Source: Apiospora phragmitis (taxonomy: Eukaryota > Ascomycota > Sordariomycetes > Amphisphaeriales > Apiosporaceae). From it: a stretch of 64,000 bases of DNA. The DNA is taken from NCBI GenBank assembly GCA_038363925.1, contig JAQQWL010000011.1, positions 8,680,001 through 8,744,000 on the forward strand. Direction: 5' to 3'. Positions within the stretch are counted from its first letter, which is position 1. Every line of letters begins with the position of its first letter. The notes under the pieces are model-generated. The model saw only the letters and a list, made by a program, of their open reading frames with translations, had not been told where the DNA came from and made no database searches. Both the position numbers and the translations under genes were made by a program. Of this stretch, positions 36,608 to 46,328 are shown one piece after another.

Positions 36608-38368
36608 TTATGTGCTGTATAGCTTTTCAATCTCGTCCTTGTAGTCAGCCAACACCCCTACCCGATCCAGCGTCCCCTTGTCCAGCCTCCTGTACGGCCG
36701 AGCAGAGTCCGCCATAATAACCTTATCCCTGGGAATGCGAACTTGGCCCACCACCTGCTCATTGACTTGATCAATCAAAGACCTAATCTCCTCTTCAAAT
36801 TGCTTTTTCTCCTTCTCCTCGCTGTCATGGAGTTCCAAGATGACGAAGGGGACAGGTCTGCCCTCGCCAGCAACCAAGGCCGTGGCAACTAGCGGGTGCC
36901 GCTCCAGCCCGCTCTCCATATCCGTTGCCTTGACCTGCTGCATCCACTTGAGCTTGAACTTGTCGTCCGCCCGGCCGCGGTGCAGCCACAGGTCCTTCTT
37001 GGTCGGGTGCCGCTCGTACAGGTCCTCGGAGTGGTGCACGCTCTTGTCCGGGAACAGCTCGAAGACGGGCTGCCACCGGCGTACTCGGGCTTCCTGTCGA
37101 GGACCAGCTCATACAGCTGCCCACTTTTATTACTGTCCCCCTCACCGCCGGCACCGCCACCACCACCACCGTGCGGGACTATGCGGTACCCGAGGCGCTC
37201 GTCGAACTGGTAGTACCTCCAGTCGGCCGGGTCGGCGTACCGCCGCAGCATCAGCGAGCCCATCTCGGTCGAGCCCACGATGGACACGAGCACGTCGCGG
37301 CACAGCAGCTCGCCGGCGCCGGGCGTGCGGCAGAGGTCGCGGGCGTGCGCGGGCGTCAGGAATGCGCCGTCGAGCTTTTGCTTCTGCTCTTGCTTCTGGC
37401 CACTAGTCAGTTTCTCCAGCAGCTCCAGGACGTACGCGCTCGGCAGGGGCGCCGGCGCGTCCGCGGGCGGGAAGACCGGCGTCGCGTGCCAGAACAGCGG
37501 CAGCGCGAACTGGCCGACGATGCCGCCCAGCCAAGTCGGGGGGCGGGATTCAGAGCACGCGCTTGTGGCGGGTCGCGGATACGACTAGGCGGGCGTTCTC
37601 GGCGGTGCCGTCGGGGAGGTCGCGGCAGGCGTTCATGTGGCTGAACATGGCGAGCGTCCAGGTGAAGTGCTTGGGCAGGCCTGGGGAGCACGCGCGCGCA
37701 CACGGTGCAGATTAGTTTCTGACGGGCTCGAGGCTATCCATCCATACTATACTACGACTACTACATACATGTGGTACCGGACGACTGGATGACGAACAGC
37801 GGGTCGCGCATAGCTCCTTCCCACGTCTTGCTGTAAGGGTAACGAGTGGTTGTGACGGCGTCGACCGTAAGCCAATGGTCCAAGGATGGAAGTTGCTCGC
37901 ACTACAAGCCTGGCCGCTCCGAAGCGAGTGCCGCGGCCGTTTGCGCGCTTACGGGCGCCCCGCTGATCCAGTGAGTGCAAGAAGTGTTGTCGAGGAGGCT
38001 CAGGACCGCTTCGTGCGTCAGACGACCGATTTGGGGAATAAGTATCTAATACAACGTTCTGAGTCAGCTCTATGAAGAACCGGACCGATATAAGCCTAAC
38101 GGCTACTATGCCAATTGGCCGGACAACGACGACGACATACCTTGGCAAACGCAGCAAAGTTCTTGGAGGGACCAAAGTGCTCGTCCAGCCACCAGCTCAG
38201 CGCGTCGACGGCTCGGGCGACTTGGGCGTACGTGACATCGCGGGGCCCCTTTTCGCGCCAGTCCGGCTCGAGCACCTGGCAGTAGAGACTGTTCGGGGTG
38301 TCCCTTACTTTGGCCTCCAGCAGGTCGGCGAAGCTGGAAGGCGGGAACGTGCTATCAGTTGTCATCAT
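36608..38368 (-). pseudogene. AMP-forming adenylating enzyme (ANL / NRPS-like A domain), broken
   Basis: The start is at 38368 (MMTTDSTFPPSSFADLLEAK); exon 1 ends at about 38142 (KNFAAFAK then GTATGT). Later segments match fungal stand-alone A-domain enzymes: THWISGAPVSAQTAAALA, PLFVIQSSGTT followed after an intron by GLPKHFTW (the P-loop-like SSGTTGLPK), TWLGGIVGQFALPLFW, VSIVGSTEMGSLML, and the C-terminal DLWLHRGRADDKFKL and ARPYRRLDKGTLDR. Family members activate carboxylic acids as AMP esters. Lesions seen: in-frame TAG at 37902-37904, frame change at about 37545-37565, and frame change at about 37070-37085 between EYAG and RWQPVFELFPDKS. The stretch expected between exon 1 and THWISG looks shortened. 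No carrier or reductase domain follows the stop. Confidence 0.8.
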
Positions 38369-41309
38369 CACCGCTCGGAATCAATAGTTCATGCAATTTG
38401 GAGTGGAATGGATCTGTTGAAAGAGGCGAGGACGGACATATTGTGCCAAGGCCACAGAACTAGAGTGAAATATCTATTGGTCTAAGATGCCGAGGATCTC
38501 CAACCAAAGTACACGATATCAGATACTACTGGCTTCATTTACGAGATGTGATCCCGGGTGATTGGGGCCAAGTTGCTTCCAAAAACATCATGGTGATCCT
38601 GTCTGACGTGGACGCTAAGGCCAGCACTATAACAAATAGAGTTTGCGTTTCTAGGTAGGTAGTCGTCGTATGCTGGCGCTTAATTGGCTTACGGGCTTAT
38701 TACCGATCCTTGCCCGAGACATAGTAGGTGATTGGGGTTATTATTTGCGAGGGTATATCCGTTGAAAAACTGCCGAGTACCCCGGCGACAGTGCAGCTGG
38801 CTGGCTGTATCGAAGACACAGACAATCATGAGAAGAATAAGGCAGCCTACCACAGTGGACTTGCCAAACTTGGTGTCATGTAGAGCCTAGTGATGTGGCA
38901 GATGAGTGCTAGTAGGGGCGTCGTTTATTATGGAGGCAAGAAAAGAGAGGTTGGGAAAAAAAGGTGATCCCTTCCGGAGTCGAAAAAGTGACCGCAGAGG
39001 GAGTTGAACCCTCTTGCCTTTAAGAATAGTCTAATGATACTTCCGCTAGGCTATACCGACCCTGTCAAAGAATCATTGTAATATTTCGCTAGATAAAGCA
39101 CTGGGAATGGATGTGAGAGTTGCCCTTGACGGTTGTCGGTTTTCTGGAACCCTGGATCTGGGTGAAGTCAAATCCCACCTCGGACCTCAAGATGTGCATG
39201 CCATATAAACCACGATTGGAGTATTTTCCAGCCACTCGATCGAGCCAGGAGACACAGAACTGTTGCGGAAACAAGGCAAGCTCGAAAAGGAGAGGGGGTG
39301 GGAGCCTGCTGGGAAGGTGGCCAGCGTGCTTCCCCTCAAATGATCAGGTTGACGGCTTCAGAGGATCTGAGATGGCGGATGTAGTATATGGCAGAGATCT
39401 GCGACGTCAACGCTTCTTAGAATATCGAAGACGGGGATCTCGACATCCGACAGCGAGAGCCGATACCCCGCAATGAGGGAGCCGCTCCCCTGCGATATAA
39501 GGAGGATGGAGTACAATGATGACTATGCTCCCTGAAAGAGATTGGTGTAAAATCCCACGATCTTAGCTACCATGACGCGGCGAAGAGCGACGTCGGCCTG
39601 GCCGTAGCCTTCAAGGGACAAAGTTTCTCCTCATCGGCGTAAGAGTGAAATGGCCTGGAGCATTTGGCGATCAGCAAAACTGTGCACAAAGACTTAAGCG
39701 CATCTGGTCTGCCAGAAGTTAGAAAATCTCTCGAGGCGAGCAGTAGGCACTGCCGCGTCCCGCGAGAACACTCACCGAGGTAGCGATGTAGCCCAAGGCC
39801 CCTGCGGTATTCCACCGTGCTCTCTGCAGTGAAGTTCATGGCCGAGGCCTCTTCCAGGGTGCAAGACTTTGAGGTTGCGGAAGCCCAAGGTCTGTCTCCT
39901 TGAACAGTCGCGTGGATCTCGCAATGTCAGCTCGAAAGACAGGGGCTGGGCCTGTTGCTGGACGTCGAGTGGAGCGTGGAAGTTGGCGGAAAGCGACTCA
40001 CAGAACGGCTGACCGATGATGTCAACCTTTGCCGATATTGAAGAAGCCGCCGGGAGGTGCAATGGACCTCCAATACCACTACTGGTGCATCTAGCTCACG
40101 GCAGCAAGGAAGCCAGCCGCCCGCCCATCAATGTGACTGCATGAGTGGTATAAAGTGCCCCTCACGCTGCCTCTCTGTCACACACGACCACATTCTGCTG
40201 AATACTAGGGATTCCGTCCGCTCTCCCATGCCCTTGATGGCTAATTTGTCCACCCCCAAGGGATGACTTAGTGAGATCGGTGCACCGTTTTAAATGTCGG
40301 TTGTGCTCGGTGCGTTGTTTGATTGGATCAATTGCCCCTGTTTGACACGGCCCTACCGATCGGTTACCGACGTACATACAGTACGGTACATAAACAAAGG
40401 GGGAATAAGCACCAGAAAGCTAACTTACATGGGGGAGAGGGGGGGGGGTGGACAAGCGACCTCTTGGCGGGTCGGCGTACGGGTCTCCCTCCAACCAAGA
40501 CGGAGCCCGGACGGTGCTGAGCGGCTTCCGAGCCCTACGCCTGCCGTTTTCTCCTGCCGGTCTCAGTCGGCCGGCCGTCCCTTATACTTTTCCCTCCCCG
40601 CCTTACCCGCGTCTTCTTGCGGACGTGCACGAAGCAATACTCCCTACCGCTGCCTCGCCGCCCAATGGTATGGGCCAGCCCGTCCGTGGAGCATTTCTGG
40701 GTTGTTGGCTCTTCCGCTCGCGCCCGTCAGGTCACACAGTTTCTTGGTGCCAAGCGCCGGTTATCAAGCTACGCTCTACCCGTGCTCATCCCTCAAATGA
40801 ACACACCCCTCATGAAACACGCTCCTCTGGTGTAATTCGCGGTCAAGGGGATAAGGTTAATTAGCACATGAAAGGGTAATGGGGTTAAAAACGGGTCAGA
40901 CCCGTATTTAACGGCATGGGTTCGCCAGGGGTTCAATCAGGAGCCGACTGTGTCTGCTTCCACTTTAGCTCCTTGGCCGTAATTAGACGTAGCAGTGGTA
41001 AGTCCATCGACGCTTCTCCTGTCAGTGCCGAGCCCCGTCGATGTCACTGAGAGGGGACGGGACTCGCTGTCACTGAGAGGGATCGACATTCGACAACAAT
41101 GCTGGCTGGCTGCCCCCGTTTTGGTTGGTGATGTCGAGGAGGAGACCGCGCTCTTGGGTCAGCGCTCTTGATTTAAATATCATGTCTGGATGTCCTCGTC
41201 CAACTTTCTGATCCAATCCATTTGCCACTACCAGCCAAGGATCACCAAGCACACTCTTTTACCACCAACCTAAGTCACTCATTAACATACTCTGCACTCG
41301 CTCGACAAG
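38369..41309. other. Intergenic, about 2.9 kb, with a tRNA-like unit
   Basis: No protein gene is supported. It contains the tRNA-like sequence at 38989-39061 and a direct repeat TGTCACTGAGAGGG at 41042-41055 and 41069-41082. G-rich runs lie at about 40431-40448. The last few hundred bases are the promoter of the GPI-type protein gene. Confidence 0.5.
38989..39061 (-). tRNA. tRNA-like gene with intact Pol III boxes, probably decayed
   Basis: The minus strand gives a 73-nt unit starting GGTCGGTATAGCCTAGCGGA and ending CTCTGCGGTCA, followed directly by a T5 terminator. An A-box-like TAGCCTAGCGG and a B-box GGTTCAACTCC are present. The T-arm is perfect (GAGGG/CCCTC, loop TTCAACT). The acceptor stem pairs at five of seven positions, two of them G-U. 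The D-stem and anticodon stem pair poorly, so the anticodon cannot be fixed. The overall look is closest to fungal tRNA-Arg (GACCGCATAGCCTAGTGG type), but identity is uncertain. It may be a pseudo-tRNA or a diverged, still transcribed one. Confidence 0.5.
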
Positions 41310-42260
41310 ATGAAGTACGCAACTGCCGCCGCCACTCTCCTGCCCTTGGCCTGGGCCGCCAACATCGACGCCCGCGCCGGCAAGGACACCAAGTTCAACA
41401 TCAGTCAGCTCAAGGCGGAGTGCGACTCCGACAAGGGAAAATGCTCGTTCGTTACCCCTCCAAACCCATGAACTCATCGATGCATGCATGAAAACTTACT
41501 GACACTGGGCACGATATATAGTTACAACCTTGAGGTCGCTACTGGCGACTCCGACTCCACCACCAGCTGCAAGGCCGAGACCACCACCAGCCAGCTGGGC
41601 GCCGCCCCGGAGACCAAGTGCGGCCCCTACGCCCTCTCCGTCTCCAAGACGCACGACGGCAGCCTTATCTTCATCGTCGACCAGGGCAGCAAGGGCCTGA
41701 CCGGCTCCTTCAACGTCAACGCCAAGGAGCTCCAGGCCGACCAGTCGTACAAGGACGGCTCCGCCTTCGACGTGGCCGCCAAGGCCACCCTCCCGATCAC
41801 GGACGCCGACGAGGAGACAGTTGGCACTTCGGCCGTGGGCGCGCCCCTGACCACCGACGCGCCCAAGCCGTCGATGATCGCCTCCCACGGCGCCGTGGAC
41901 CCCCCTCAGGCCACCGCCAAGGCGTCCTCGGTCGCCTCCCAAGACGGTGCGGCCACCGCCGGATCTTCGGGCGCATCCTCGGGCGCTGCGTCCACTGGCT
42001 CTCCCATGACTGCCTCGTCGATTCCTTCCACCGCTGTCTCGGGTATTTCCACCATGGTCACCGCCACTGCTGCTCCCACGGCGGGCGGCTCCGCCGCGGG
42101 CTCCGATGAGTCGTCCTCTACCTCGGGCTCCGGCGAGTCGTCTACCTCGGACAGCGAGTCTTCCAGCTCTGCCAGCCCCAGCGAGGAAAGCGGTGCGACT
42201 CGCCAGAGCGCATTCGCTGGCATCATGGCTGTTGTTGGCCTGATGGCTTTCGCTTTCTAG
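41310..42260 (+). CDS. Secreted Ser/Thr-rich, probably GPI-anchored cell-wall protein
   Basis: Two exons, 41310-41446 and 41522-42260 (GTTCGT donor, ATATAG acceptor), restore ...KGKC-SYNLEV... and give about 291 aa. A signal peptide is clear (MKYATAAATLLPLAWAANID). The N-terminal ~120 residues are a small cysteine-containing domain (AECDSDKGKC, TTSCKAET, TKCGPYALSV). A long Ser/Ala/Thr/Gly-rich region, likely O-glycosylated, follows and becomes almost pure Ser/Glu near the end. The C-terminus SAFAGIMAVVGLMAFAF is a hydrophobic tail with a small-residue site just upstream, the pattern of a GPI-anchoring signal. It would sit in the plasma membrane or wall. No catalytic domain was recognised. 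No lesion was seen, in contrast to its neighbours. Confidence 0.85.
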
Positions 42261-42544
42261 ATAACAAGCTCTTGACCGACTTCTGCGCGTCTCTTGACAA
42301 GAGGATGTAGCCCCAGATAGATATACTGCGACAACGACTATACATGGAGCGTTTATGTACCTAATATACCATACCGGCTCGGCAGAGTCTCCTATATATC
42401 CTTTCAATCCATGATTCACTGCCAACTGCCGTTCTCGCATAAGGAGAGACTCTGGTTCGTATGACCTCTTGATTCTAAGAAGACCATCATAGCCCTCGCC
42501 GTACAAACCATCTTGCCATCTTGGTTCCCAATGGTCTCCCTCAT

Positions 42545-42900
42545 TTCAATATGACGAGCTAAGCCGTCACTGCCGCCCGAATTGCCGAAGTAGTCGTGGC
42601 CCGCATTTCGGACGACCAAATGTAGGTTGTAAGCCCGTGCGAACTTGATGGTTGCCTGGTAGTCGAATACACCCAATGCAGTCACGACATACTGGACTTA
42701 ATTCCCAATGACAGATGGCGCGGCCTTAACGAGGAACGGGTCGCAGCTCTGATTCGCAAAGAAGAAAGCCATGGTAGAGGAGGAGTTTATATGGGTATCG
42801 AGCAGATTCCAGACACCCCCGAATTCCCTGACATCTGGCTTCGTTGTACATGAGCCCATGGCATGGAATGCCTAACGGAACGGTGGCAACCAGCCATCCT
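42545..42900 (-). pseudogene. FAD-linked oxidoreductase (BBE/PCMH type) N-terminal remnant
   Basis: Pieces of a berberine-bridge-type oxidase N-terminus lie in order but in changing frames: WLVATVPLGIPCHGLMYNEA, then after a frame change GVWNLLDTHINSSSTMAFFF, ANQSCDPFLVKAAPSVIGN, an in-frame TAA at 42698-42700 where the family usually has Tyr, then VQYVVTALGVFDYQATIKFA and RAYNLHLVVRNAGHDYFGNS. Homology fades after about 42551, so most of the FAD and substrate domains are missing. The family covalently binds FAD and oxidises small molecules, often in specialised metabolism. Confidence 0.75.
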
Positions 42901-43177
42901 CCTACAGTTTCGCCAAGACTACTACATCTGCTAAGATTCCGGCTCATCTTCCTGTGTTCACGCCATCCGAGCCGGGTCTTTGACTTGTGCCCGGCTTATG
43001 TGCAGCGTGTATAAGTAGTTATGAAAAAGACGGCCTGAATGGCCTCGCAATGCGTGTATATTGACTATTGACTCAATCTCATTTGGGCTACGAGATGAAA
43101 AGAAAACAAAGAGTGTGATGATCGCATGTAACCAAGCGTATCGTAACGAGCGAAGCTACCATCTTGTATGCCCCCCA

Positions 43178-44236
43178 TTATGCTGCTTTCTCGGTGGTAA
43201 ATGGCCAGCCAACTAGCCCGATGTTGAGCTTACCAGAAGCCGAGATGGATTCCTTCATGGCTTTCAGCTCCGTGACATCCCAATTCGACCAAACCGTTTT
43301 GCCATTTAGGAACTTGGCATCGGGCTTGGTAACCCACAGCATGAACCCCGCCGCAAGTCGAGCTGCTCTACAGTTAGTTCCATATCTTCAGGAGCTGGAC
43401 GCGCCAAGAGCAGTACGTACGGGAATCCATTGGCATAATATCTGGCGTAGCCCCGCTGGTTCTGAAGATCTTGGTATCTACCATGCCTGGATGGATTGAG
43501 GCAAGAAGATGTTTGGGTTCTCTTGGGCAAGGAACTCGGTTGTCTTGGCCAGAGCCAGTTTCGAAACCAGATATCCCTAGTTACCCACGAGCATCTCAGT
43601 CGGAAACTGAATCCCACCGGCTGTGATTGCCAAGAACGAAGCATTGGCCTGACTGGCCTTGGAGATCATGTACTTGGCGAGGAGAATTGTCGATTTGACG
43701 TTGGTCTGGAACTCTGCATCAGTTTCTCTTACAGCTCTTACAACACATGTGAAGAATAGACACAACGCTACCTCATAACATTTCCAATATTCCCCAATGT
43801 CTGCTTGACTCGCAGGTACCGGAGTATTGATAGATCCCGCTCCGTGGACCAAGACATTCCATGTGCCAATCTTGGCCGCAGCGCCTGCTACAGCGGCCTC
43901 GTCGGTGACATCGACCGCAAGAACGGAAACCTGCAGTCCGTCGTTGACCTTGGAGACGAGAGAGGCCGTCTCGTTCAAGGTCGCCACAGTTCGTCCCATG
44001 AGTACCAGCTGTTTTGCGCCAGCAGTAGCGAAGGCGAGAGCCGTCTCGCGGTCAAGCCCAGAGCCCTGTCATACACTTGTTCAGAAAAGAACACCGCCAC
44101 TAGCCGATTGGAAACCTACCGCCCCAGTAATGACGATCGTCTCGCCGCTATGGGTGATATCTCCAGCTATGTACTCGATAGCTGGGTAGATGTCGTTATG
44201 CCATGTTGGCGTAAGGCTAGGTAAAGGGGGCTGCAT
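43178..44236 (-). pseudogene. Short-chain dehydrogenase/reductase with internal TAG
   Basis: The start is at 44236 (MQPPLPSLTPTWHNDIYPAI). Exons recognised in order: ...GETIVITGA, then GSGLDRETALAFATAGAKQL through NVLVHGAGSINTPVP, TNVKSTILLAKYMISKASQA, LVSKLALAKTTEFLAQENPN (the YxxxK helix), HPGMVDTKIFRTSGATPDIM, KFLNGKTVWSNWDVTELKA and the end GLVGWPFTTEKAA at 43178. This is a classical NAD(P)-dependent SDR. Two lesions: an in-frame TAG at 43577-43579, immediately before the YLVSK active-site segment, and GSGLD where the family has GSGxG, so the third Rossmann glycine is Asp (GAC for GGC). The rest is well kept, so inactivation looks recent. Confidence 0.82.
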
Positions 44237-44657
44237 GATGTCGAAGGGCCGCAATGCAACTAAGGTGTGTAGATGATGTTGAACGTTAGGAAACTTCGAG
44301 GGCCGTGTTGTTGAACTCAAGTGAGGTTGAAGGAGGGGTTAACCAAATATGTGGGAGCGAGCAGCGGATGAGCGGAGTTGATTATCAGAGTAGTATTCAG
44401 TTGATTCACGACGTTATTATTATGTTGGAACCACCCCCTTGCTGCGGATGTGATCCACGGCAGCTTTGCTTGGGGTGATCGCCTTTCCTAACTTGCCTCC
44501 TCGCTCGATGTATCTCGATCCCCCGATCAACTAAATGTGTTTTGTATTTCAACCTTGTCTGTTTCTTAGCTGTTTTTAAATATCGCCCGTTGTCCGCCTC
44601 AGGCTTTTGAACTTCGCTCCCAATCTACTCAGTAAAATAAGTGACACTATTCACATC

Positions 44658-45238
44658 ATGACATTTTCAACCCCTGCTTCAGTTGGCTTCCAGAACTCCG
44701 GCTTCCTAGATGCCCACCCGGAGCTGCAAGTTCTTCAGTCTGCCGACCCTCGTTATGGCTCCCGCGAGGGGTCCTACTGGGTGATCAATACCCGTCTTTC
44801 ACCCGCCTGCATCGTCCTATCAGACTCTCCCCAGCAGCTCGCGGCACTCTTGAAAGAGCTGGCAGCCACCCAGTGCCAGTTCGCCGTTCGCAGCGGCGCC
44901 CATTCTCCCGTGCCGGGCACCAACGACATCGCCGACGGCGTGACCATCGATCTCAGCTCGTTGAACAAGATCACGTTCGACAACGGCTCCGAGACGGTGC
45001 GTTTCGGCGCCGGGTCGCGTTAGAAAGACGTGTACGGCGAGTTGACCAAGCACAAGCGGACCGTGTCGGGCGGACGAGGCGGCGATGTCGGCGTTTCGGG
45101 TCTGCTCCTCGGTGGTGGCAGCTCGTGGATGACGGTTAAGAATGGCTGGGCCGTGAGTAGCCAACCCCTATCCCAGCCTCCGTGAATACCTCTACTCACT
45201 ACGTGTTGTGCCATATCAGTGCGATAATGTGATGTTCG
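44658..45238 (+). pseudogene. FAD-binding (PCMH) oxidoreductase, 3' truncated and with internal TAG
   Basis: It starts at 44658 (MTFSTPASVGFQNSGFLDAH). Motifs: PACIVLSDSPQQLAALLKEL, QFAVRSGAHSPVPGTNDIAD (FAD-binding loop), GVTIDLSSLNKITF, RFGAGSR, an in-frame TAG at 45021-45023 where the family has Trp (GAGSR-W-KDVY), then KDVYGELTKHKRTVSGGRG and GLLLGGGSSWMTVKNGWA. A GTGAGT donor follows, and a next exon starts at 45220 with CDNVMF. Recognisable sequence ends at about 45238, immediately beside a sirtuin fragment on the other strand. About three quarters of the gene is absent. Confidence 0.85.
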
Positions 45239-45240
45239 CA

Positions 45241-45494
45241 GTCGCCCTTGCTTTCTCAGCGTCCAAACCCCTTCCGGCCCGCGAAAGTCAGGAATGCCTG
45301 GCTTTCCGGTCAGTGAAATACCCCTTAATGTGTTACTAGAACTTGCCTGTAGATGTGGATATGCCGGCACCCGTGAACACAATGATATGCTTGCTCTTGT
45401 TGATGTAGTTTACAAGAGTTTTGGCTTTCTGTTCCATAACTCCGGGCACTTCCTGGCGCTCCTCCGGGGCAGTCATGGGAGCGGAGTCGGCCAT
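45241..45494 (-). pseudogene. Sirtuin (SIR2 family, SIRT6/7-like) N-terminal stump with a GC-AG intron
   Basis: Exon 1 is 45494-45347 (MADSAPMTAPEERQEV through [18 protein letters not shown]). A 49-bp intron at 45346-45298 starts GCAAGT and ends CAG, with a CACTGAC branch-like element. Exon 2 begins at 45297 and continues [18 protein letters not shown]. Together they give the sirtuin NAD-binding signature [20 protein letters not shown]. Recognisable sequence stops at about 45242. The remaining domain (substrate His, zinc cysteines) is absent, so no activity is expected. Sirtuins are NAD-dependent protein deacylases. Confidence 0.85.
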
Positions 45495-46328
45495 GGCGAA
45501 GGGTGAATGCGGTATTGTTGTAGTTGAGGTCTGTAAGTATATGACGGAATCTAGTGAGCAAAGGAACTCTTCGGTACTACTCAGCATGCACTACGAGCAA
45601 CGGCAGGTCAACTGGACCTGGAATTGTTGTTTAATTGAAGGATTCGAAGTCCTGGTGCAGCTCGTATAAAGTATTCTTCACGTTTGCTGACACATCGTTC
45701 AGGTTTCGAACAACCGATTCGCTGAGGTTCCCCTACCGCATGGTTGCCTAAAGTAAACGATAGAAGATCGACGGTCCTTGAAGCAACCCCTGCCACAGAC
45801 AACCGGGAACCCTGACAATGGGACATCACCATCAAATATATCCGATCGGGTGCGCGCTCAGCTGTAGACAAAGTCTGCAAGGCTTCGATGTCGAGGCACA
45901 TTGCTTTATGGTATTGATGTTCGGTTTGGTCTGGTTGAAAGGAAGGCGCGATGTGTAGTCGGTTCGAATTGTCTTGACGGAGCTTGTAATTGTCTTGGTC
46001 TGTGCGCCACTCAAGGACTCTAGCCCCTTGCCCCCTTGCCCCCCTACAAATTAGCATTAGGAGCGTACGGAGTACTCATACCTGTGATTCCAGCTTGATA
46101 TTGTCACGATGCAGAGTGCTTGCTTGACTATCTGCCAGAACACGTGCAATAAAGCATATCTTCGACGAGAACTACATCCAGTCCTACTAGCAACCTAGTA
46201 GGTGGTCAAAGAGGTATTGTAACTTCCTGGCTGTCAACCCCAATGGTGCTTAGCTATAAAATTTCCCCAGAGTTCTGCCTTGTACCCCTGTGCGACTTTG
46301 ATCAATTGCATCTCAATGCGCAGAGGAA
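45495..46328. other. Intergenic, no gene seen
   Basis: A 149-codon minus frame (45608-46057) lacks recognisable features and was not accepted. One GTACGGAGTAC motif lies at 46065-46075. Confidence 0.45.

Noticed and set aside
40294..40864. Overlapping plus-strand frames of 138-168 codons
   Set aside because: Several frames are open at once, none has a domain or signal, and they span G-runs.
45608..46057. 149-codon minus-strand frame next to the sirtuin stump
   Set aside because: It is neither in frame with nor homologous to sirtuin sequence, and has no recognisable features.
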